Shown here in pieces: positions 57,512 through 64,000 of a stretch of 64,000 bases of DNA (positions are counted from its first letter, which is position 1; every line of letters starts with the position of its first letter). The DNA comes from Siphonodentalium dalli (lineage: Eukaryota > Mollusca > Scaphopoda > Gadilida > Siphonodentaliidae), in the NCBI GenBank assembly GCA_032622095.1, contig CP136061.1:60001-124000 (forward strand), written 5' to 3'. The notes beneath the pieces are model-generated. The model was given only the letters and a program-made list of their open reading frames with translations, had not been told where the DNA came from and ran no database searches. The translations under genes and the position numbers were made by a program.

Positions 57512-58005
57512 AGGTACGGTTGGCCTTGGCGGTGGGTATCCTGTAAAACTATTTCCACCCGTCAAAAACCGCCACAAACAGAAAGAACATCAAAATGTAG
57601 ACAGACTTTGTCCGTATACAAATAAGAAATATCGCATAAACAGTATGTTATTGTCATATATTTGACCATTGTTATGTAAACAAAAGCATAAAAAGTTACT
57701 TTTCTGGTGTTTGTTTATATTATGATGGTAAACATAAAGAGCGTTCTTTGTTGGCGAATTCCTGATATGGTTTTAATAAAGAGCGTTTATGCCATTTTTG
57801 TGTGATTAGCCAGTAGCATTGTGCTGTCTTCTGTAACACAATCAGGCTCTTGCTTAGGTAAAATATAGTAGGTCTTTATGATAACATGCTGTTTACGCGA
57901 TAGTCATGGTATATATGAACGAAACTGTATGCATTCTAATGTGTTTCTGTTTACGGTGATTGGAACAAATATGAATATTTTCGACAACTAAGGCCTCACG
58001 TGCCT
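57512..58005. mobile_element. TTAA-flanked insertion specific to copy 2
   Basis: TTAA at 57508-57511 and 58006-58009. Ends AGGTACGGTTGGCC and, reverse-complemented, AGGCACGTGAGGCC. Copy 1 has a single TTAA at the same place (43753-43756) with matching flanks, so this is a recent or polymorphic 494-bp insertion by a piggyBac-like mechanism. The 74-codon frame at its left end is not considered real. Confidence 0.85.
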
Positions 58006-58329
58006 TTAAAAATATTATTTTTGCAGAAAAACGAATTAGGTAGTTTATGCTTAGAATGTTGCTTGTCAAATTGGCTTTAGAAGAATAAACTGAAACATTG
58101 TAGAGTGATCAAAGTAATTATAAATGAAAGCGTCAATGACACTGTAGCTCAACTTTGTAAAGAAGGTAATTTTTTTGTGATTGGCAATGAAAAGAGATTA
58201 AAAAGGAGTGTAAATGAAAGTATCAATGACACTGTAGCTCAACTTAGGTAGGGGAATAATTTAATAGTTGACAGTAAATGGAGGAATAGGAAAGGTGCTA
58301 TAATTGAAATGTCTAAGTAAGACAAGATG

Positions 58330-61240
58330 TACATGTCAATATCAACATTCATGACAGGTTTCATAATGATCGAATCAGGGATGTGGTGATTATGGTGTGC
58401 CAAAGGATTTAGTGATGCAAAGAGTAAATTATAAAATGGCCACCGGCAGTCATGTTTTTTTTCCGAATTACCCCAAAATGACTTGTTCCCATCTACAGCC
58501 TTTACAAATCTCATAATGATCTGACCAAAGGTACGACCTGTAGCCTGTGCCAAAGGATTTAGTCATGCAAAGAGTAAAATCCAATATGGCTGCTGGCAGC
58601 CATGTTTCTTAGCCAAACGACCCCAAAATGACTCGTTCCCCATCTATATGTCAATGTCAACAACCTTTACAAATCCCATCTACATGTCATTGTTAACATC
58701 CATGACAAATTTCATGAAGATCCGATCAAAGCTACGACCTGTAGTAGTCCGTGCCAAAGGATTTAGTCATGTATAGAGTAAAATCCAAGATGCCTGCTGG
58801 CGGCCATGTTTTTGTCTGAACAATGACTCGTTCTCATCTACATGTCAATATTAACATCCAGGGCAAATTTCATGATGATCAGACGAATAGTACGATCTGT
58901 ATTCCGCACCAATGGATTTAATTTTGAAATCCAAGATGGCCACCAGCAGTCATGTTTTTAGGCCGAATGACCCCAAAATGACTAGTTCCCTTCTACATGT
59001 CATTGTTAACATCTATGACTAATCTCATGAAGATCTGACCAAAGCTACGACCTGTAGCCCGCGCCAAAGGATTTAGTCATCTAAAGAGTAAAATCCAAGA
59101 TGGCTGCTGGTGGCCATGTTTTTGACTGAATGACCCCAAAATCACTCGTTCCCATCAACATGTCAATATTAACATCCATGACAAAGGGTTGAATTTTGAA
59201 ATCCAAGATGGCCTCCAGCGGCCATGTTTTTTGACCGAATGACCCCAAAATGACTCGTTCCCATCTACATGTCAATGTCAACATTCACGACAAATTTCAT
59301 AAAGATCAGACCAAATGTACGACCTGTAGCCCGCGCCAAAGGATTTAGTCATGCAAAGAGTAAAATCCAAGATGGCTGCTGGCGGCCATGATTTTTGGCC
59401 GAACGACCCAAAAATGACTCGTTCCCATCTACATCTCATTGTTAACATCCATGACAAATTTCATAAAGTTCCGACCAAAGCTACGACCTGTAGCCCGCGC
59501 CAAAGGATTTAGTCATGCAAAGAGTAAAATCCAAGATGGCTGCTGGCGGCCATGTTTTTTGGCCGAACAACCCCAAAATCACTCGTTCCCATCTACATGT
59601 CAATATTAAGATGATGAACAGTACGACCTGTAGCCCGCGCCAATGGATTGAATTTTGAAATCCGAGATGGTTGCCAGCGGCCATGTTTTTTGACCGAATG
59701 ACCCCAAAATGACTCGTTTCCCATCTGCATGTCAATGTCAACATTCATGACAAATTTCATAAAGATTAGACCAAAGGTACGACCTGTAGCCCACGCCAAA
59801 GGAAATTGTTGACGGACACACGCACACACGGACGACGGACACCAAACCATGGCAATAGCTCAAACTTACAAAGTAAGTTGAGCTAAAAATGAGCAGTAAA
59901 GGATTTAGTCATACACAGAGTAAAATCCAAGATGGCAGCTGGCGGCCATGTTTTTTGTCCGAATGACCCCAAAATGACTCTTTCCCATCTACATTCCAAT
60001 TTCAACAGCCATGAAAAATTTCATGATGATCAGACTAAAGGTACGACCTGTAGCTCGTGCTAAAGGATTTAGTCATACAAAGAGTAAAATCCAAGATGGC
60101 TGCTGGGGGCCATGTTTTATTGCCGAATGACCCCAAAATGACTCGTTCCCATCTACATGTCAATATTAACATCCCTGACAAATTTTATGATGATCACACT
60201 AAAGGTACGACCTGTAGCCCGTGCTAAAGAATTTAGTCATACAAAGAGTAAATCCAAGATGGCTGCCATGTTTTTTGGCCGAATGACCCCAAAATGACTC
60301 GTTCCCATCTACATACTGTTAACATCCATTTTATGATGATCCGACTAAAAGTACGACCTGTAGCCTGTGCTAAATGATTTAGTCATACAAAGAGTAAAAT
60401 CCAAGTTGGCTGCTGGTGGCCATGTTTTATGGCCGAATGACCCCAAAATGACTCTTTTCCCATCTACATGTCAATATTAACATCCCTGACAAATTTTATG
60501 ATGATCACACTAAAGGTACGACCTGTAGCCCGTGCTAAAGAATTTAGAGTAAATCAAAGATGGCTGCCATGTTTTTTGGCCGAATGACCCCAAAATTAAT
60601 CGTTCCCATCTACATGTCAATATTAAAATTTCATGATGATCAGACGAACAGTACGACCTGTAGCCCGTGCTAATGGATTGAATTTTGAAATCAAAGGCGG
60701 CCATGTTTTTCGGCCGATTGACCCCAAAATGACTCGTTCCCATCTACATGTCATTGTTAACATCCATGACTAATTTTATGATGATCCGACCAAAGGTACG
60801 ACCTGTAGCCCATGTCAAAGGATTTAGTCATGCAAAGAGTAAAATCTAAGATGGCTGCCGGCGGCCATGTTTTTTGGCCGAATGACCCCAAAATTACTCG
60901 TTCCCATCTACATGTCAATATTAACATCCATCACAAATTTCATGACAATAAGACGAACAGTACGGCCTGTAGCCCGTGCTAATGGATTGAATTTTGAAAT
61001 TCAAGATGGCCGATGGCGGCCATGATTTTTTTTCCGAATGACCCCAAAATGACTCGTTTCCCATCTACATGTCAATGTCAACATCCATGACAAATTTCAT
61101 AATAATCGGACCAAAGGTACGAACTGTAGCCCGTGCTAAAGGAAATTGTTGACGAATCACACACACATACACAGACGACGGATACATAGCCATGGCAATA
61201 GCTCAAACTTTACAAAGTAAAGTTGAGCTAATAACGGTGT
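58330..61240 (+). repeat. ~150-bp tandem array, copy 2 version
   Basis: Same monomers as 44100-49780 but about 2.8 kb shorter. It lacks the 1,211-bp internal duplication and several middle units. The cacacgcacacacggac plus hairpin ends recur at 59817-59880 and 61160-61230. Confidence 0.88.
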
Positions 61241-61779
61241 CTGAACGTTATTTAAGATTAAAATTTGAATTTTTTTGTGTGAAAACTGATAATTTAAAAA
61301 ACAAAATTGTAAATGTTACAACATTGTGATTAAATTTTTATATGCTATGGTAAAACGACACGAGAACACTGGTCTAGAATAAATGAAATTCATATATTTA
61401 TAAATTTTTGAAGAAAAATGGGTTGTATACTGATTACTGGATTTACTTTTTCTGCCTGTCTGGGCATATATCTCAGCCCTGAGTTATCGGATTTAGTACA
61501 GTGAAACCTGTTATGAACGACCACCCATTTTGCCAAGGAAAAACGGTCGCAAATGACAGGTGGTCACCTATAAGCGGTTTCTACCAGAAGTACTAATTCA
61601 GATGCTCAGAATGTAAAGCTATGCAGTCACTCAAAATTTTAGTGGACAGGGAAAATGTTTCAGTTTATCTTTTTATCGTAAAACTAAATTTAACATTAGC
61701 ACACAATTTAATTTCATTGCATATAGAGGTAAAAGTGAATTAAGGATTAATATGATAACACTTTTAATTTTCTTTTCAG

Positions 61780-61825
61780 TATAGTTATGGTTGTGAGATA
61801 TGCACACAGGTTGATGACAATGTGA
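61780..61825 (+). pseudogene. TMEM14: TMEM14 last coding exon, copy 2 (exon-deleted gene)
   Basis: Identical to 50310-50355 in acceptor, 15-residue tail and TGA stop (61823-61825). Because the exon before it is deleted in this copy (at 56989), a transcript could only join an earlier exon to this one, losing the MPAG membrane segment. If the copies are alleles rather than paralogs, this is a loss-of-function haplotype. Confidence 0.75.
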
Positions 61826-62117
61826 AGAACAGTACATTCAAGACACATCATACTAGATGGACAATTTGTGTCAAACTGCGAACATCTTGTGTTCTAAAAT
61901 GTGCATTCAGTGATTAATCATATTATTTTTCATCTACAATGATTTGTTTGTAATTCACTACACATTCCTTAAATTTATTGGGAACTTTGAGTCTAATTGA
62001 ATTCATATATGTTCTTCAAATTTGTATATTTATAACTGTATAGATGAAAATGTCAATGAAATTTTACTGTGTAAAATATAATGACATGAATGTAGTTTTT
62101 GTTTCATTTTTATCACC

Positions 62118-62123
62118 AATAAA
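62118..62123 (+). terminator. Polyadenylation signal AATAAA, TMEM14 copy 2
   Basis: Same AATAAA and downstream T/G-rich sequence as copy 1 at 50648, 293 bp after the stop. Confidence 0.55.
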
Positions 62124-64000
62124 GTACTTTGGGTGTTTTACTAACAGTAACCATCAGCACACCAGTACATATAATTCTGCGACTGAACCGACCTAACATC
62201 CAAGCTAATTGGGCATGGAATAATATTCATGTTGTGTTCTCAACTTTTAAGGCCAATATAATATCTTGTTCTTCCCCAACATAAATGGTCATGGACAGTT
62301 CTAGTCTTCTAGATATTGAAGCAGTATCCTAACTTATATGATAAAAGGTGATTTAGATTGTCCAATTTGATCAAAATAGACTGATTTAATGCATCATTAA
62401 AATCTAATTTGATGATTAACCCTTTGAGTGCCAGGTCGATTTTTGTATCAACCCATATACCCTGTGCCAATGCATTCTCTTATATATGCGAGTCGACCAT
62501 AGGTCGCCTCGCATATATAAGAGAATGCATTGGCCTAACAATTTTTTTTTAATACAATTTTAATAAGTTTAATATTCTTATATTCTTTAACAGACTTATT
62601 TTGTAGGTTTAGGGCCGATGAGATCGGCCCCTGGCACTCAAAGTGTTAAGGCAAGAATATCATTTAAATATATACTGATATACATGGAGAAAGATATCCA
62701 AATTTAAAAAAATTGAGGAAGGGACTGAAATAAGGTCGGGATGTGATGTAAATCTAGCATTATTTTTATATTTGCCTAATATTTTATGCCGCAGTTTCTC
62801 CTGTTAGATGAGCAGCCTAAATCTGTCCTATCTCAACCTACAGTAATGCTCTAATTAATCGACCTCTTAACCCTTTACCCAACAAAAAACCGGCCAAAAA
62901 CGGCCAAATAAAGCTGCAACAGCCTAAATTATCTTGGGTCTGCCTCAATAAAACCATACAAATATGGATATCATTGGAACCGGTTCATTGACCACATTGT
63001 GATGGTTACAGTTATGCCCTGTGCCAATGCATTCTCTTATAGGTCGCCTCGCATATATAAGAGAATGCATTGGCCTAAAAAAATCTCTTTTTTAACACTT
63101 TTTACCATTTTTTCTTACATTCTTTAACAATTTTATAATTTTTTCTTACATTTTTTAACAATTTTTATAATATTTTTCTACATTCTTTGACAATTTTATC
63201 ATTTTTAATATGTGTTAAGCCAATGCATTCTCTTATATATGCGAGGCGACCTAATGCATTGGCACAGGGCCGTTCTGTTGGGTAAAGGGTTAACCAAAGC
63301 AGAATTATGGGTAACTTTTCAGGATTTAGTCGAAAATATGGCTTGTTGCCATTCATCGGAAAGCTCTCGGCGAGAGCTTTCCGATGAATGGCAACAAGCC
63401 ATATTTCCGACTAAATCCTGAAAAGTTACCCATAATTCTGCTTTGGTTAAGAGGTTGATAAATTAGAGCATTACTGTATATCACAAGCTGTTTTAGACTA
63501 TTTAAAAACACTATTCATCATAATAGTCTTTCCGATATCCCATGTGGTAACTAAAGCTACAAAGATAACTAAAATGGGAAAACTTTATTTCTTCAGGAAT
63601 ATTTTCTGTTTGTGTGTCGGTTGGTTCATCTTCAACTTCTTTTTCTTCTGTTCACTCCCTTAAAAGTAAAAAACAATGTCTCATTGAAGTTCATGTGAAC
63701 GAAGCTGGTTTACTTTGTTATTGGGCATTATCATCGTTTCAGTCGATAGGCAATTCATAACATTGCCAGTCTCATGGGTGGAGGAAAGACAACAGAGATG
63801 GTTAATTTCACCTGAAAATCACTCCACTGCATGTGGAAACCACTGAAAAATAGATAATACGTGATTCAGGTTACTTGTTACGTGATTCAGGCGCTGTAAT
63901 TGTTTCTTACATTTTTCGATTAATTTGAAACCGTTTCGTTCAAGTGATGGTTCAATTTTTGGTCCGCAGTCACATAAAAATTGCACCTGCAGACCATGGG

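Larger units (their letters stand above)
54521..64000 (+). repeat. Tandem segmental duplication, copy 2 (runs off window)
   Basis: Collinear with 40708 onward. Relative to copy 1 it lacks the TMEM14 penultimate exon. It gains a TTAA insertion (57512-58005) and has a shorter repeat array, so the offset falls from about 14.25 kb at the array start to 11.47 kb at the last exon. The window ends inside it. Confidence 0.9.

Noticed and set aside
44100-61100. Recurring frames such as MVWCPSSVCACVRQQFPLAWATGRTF and MSLLTSMTNFM
   Set aside because: They derive from the ~150-bp tandem array and its hairpin ends; identical copies recur at exact repeat offsets and none has splice or domain support.

Overview
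The window is animal (metazoan) DNA. It has spliced genes with GT-AG introns, AT-rich introns, few exons and very dense interspersed repeats. It holds exons of a RIG-I-like receptor (RLR) helicase and of a TMEM14 membrane-protein gene. It also holds a DIRS retrotransposon, a CR1/L2-group LINE with an esterase ORF1 and a 2A-like motif, and many hAT-, TTAA- and TA-type non-autonomous transposons. The repeat style (TAGCTCAACTT... ends, GTCCGTCC-rich elements, high small-indel polymorphism) points to a marine invertebrate, perhaps a mollusc. That placement is inference; nothing here fixes the species.

Layout. 1-5.4 kb: interspersed repeats, a hAT-like element (3101-4031) and a Helitron-like element (about 4100-4677). 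5.4-18.4 kb: four plus-strand exons of the RLR gene (5461-5796, 14919-15106, 16592-16758, 18194-18391) whose splice phases fit end to end. The first intron carries a complete but mutated DIRS element (6715-12770, minus strand), itself interrupted by a 1.0-kb hAT element with a perfect 8-bp target duplication. 18.4-23.7 kb: repeats, a cluster of three interferon-regulatory-factor-like motifs and a perfect 61-bp-arm palindrome. 23.7-28.3 kb: a LINE with a frameshifted SGNH/GDSL-esterase ORF1 and a long PHD-endonuclease-RT ORF2. A stop codon sits inside its 2A-like motif, and two matching hairpins lie around the ORF1/ORF2 boundary. 29.2-30.2 kb: a minisatellite. 31.7-37.6 kb: a 5.9-kb foldback transposon with 9-bp target duplication, 2-kb arms built partly of minisatellite, and a 1.8-kb hAT-like element nested in it. 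38.5-40.6 kb: a second Helitron-like copy and tandem palindromic MITEs, then a 100-N assembly gap.

40.7-64 kb is one unit of about 13.8 kb present twice in direct tandem (40708-54520 and 54521 to the window end). Copy 1 has the last two coding exons of a TMEM14 gene, separated by an intron with a 5-kb array of about 150-bp repeats. Copy 2 keeps the last exon but has lost the penultimate exon through a 215-bp deletion at a 5-bp microhomology. Copy 2 also has a TTAA-flanked insertion whose empty site is intact in copy 1. The two copies may be true tandem paralogs or two haplotypes assembled in series.

The only host genes recognised are the RLR and TMEM14 genes, both on the plus strand and both incomplete. 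All other long open frames belong to transposons or are chance frames in repeats.
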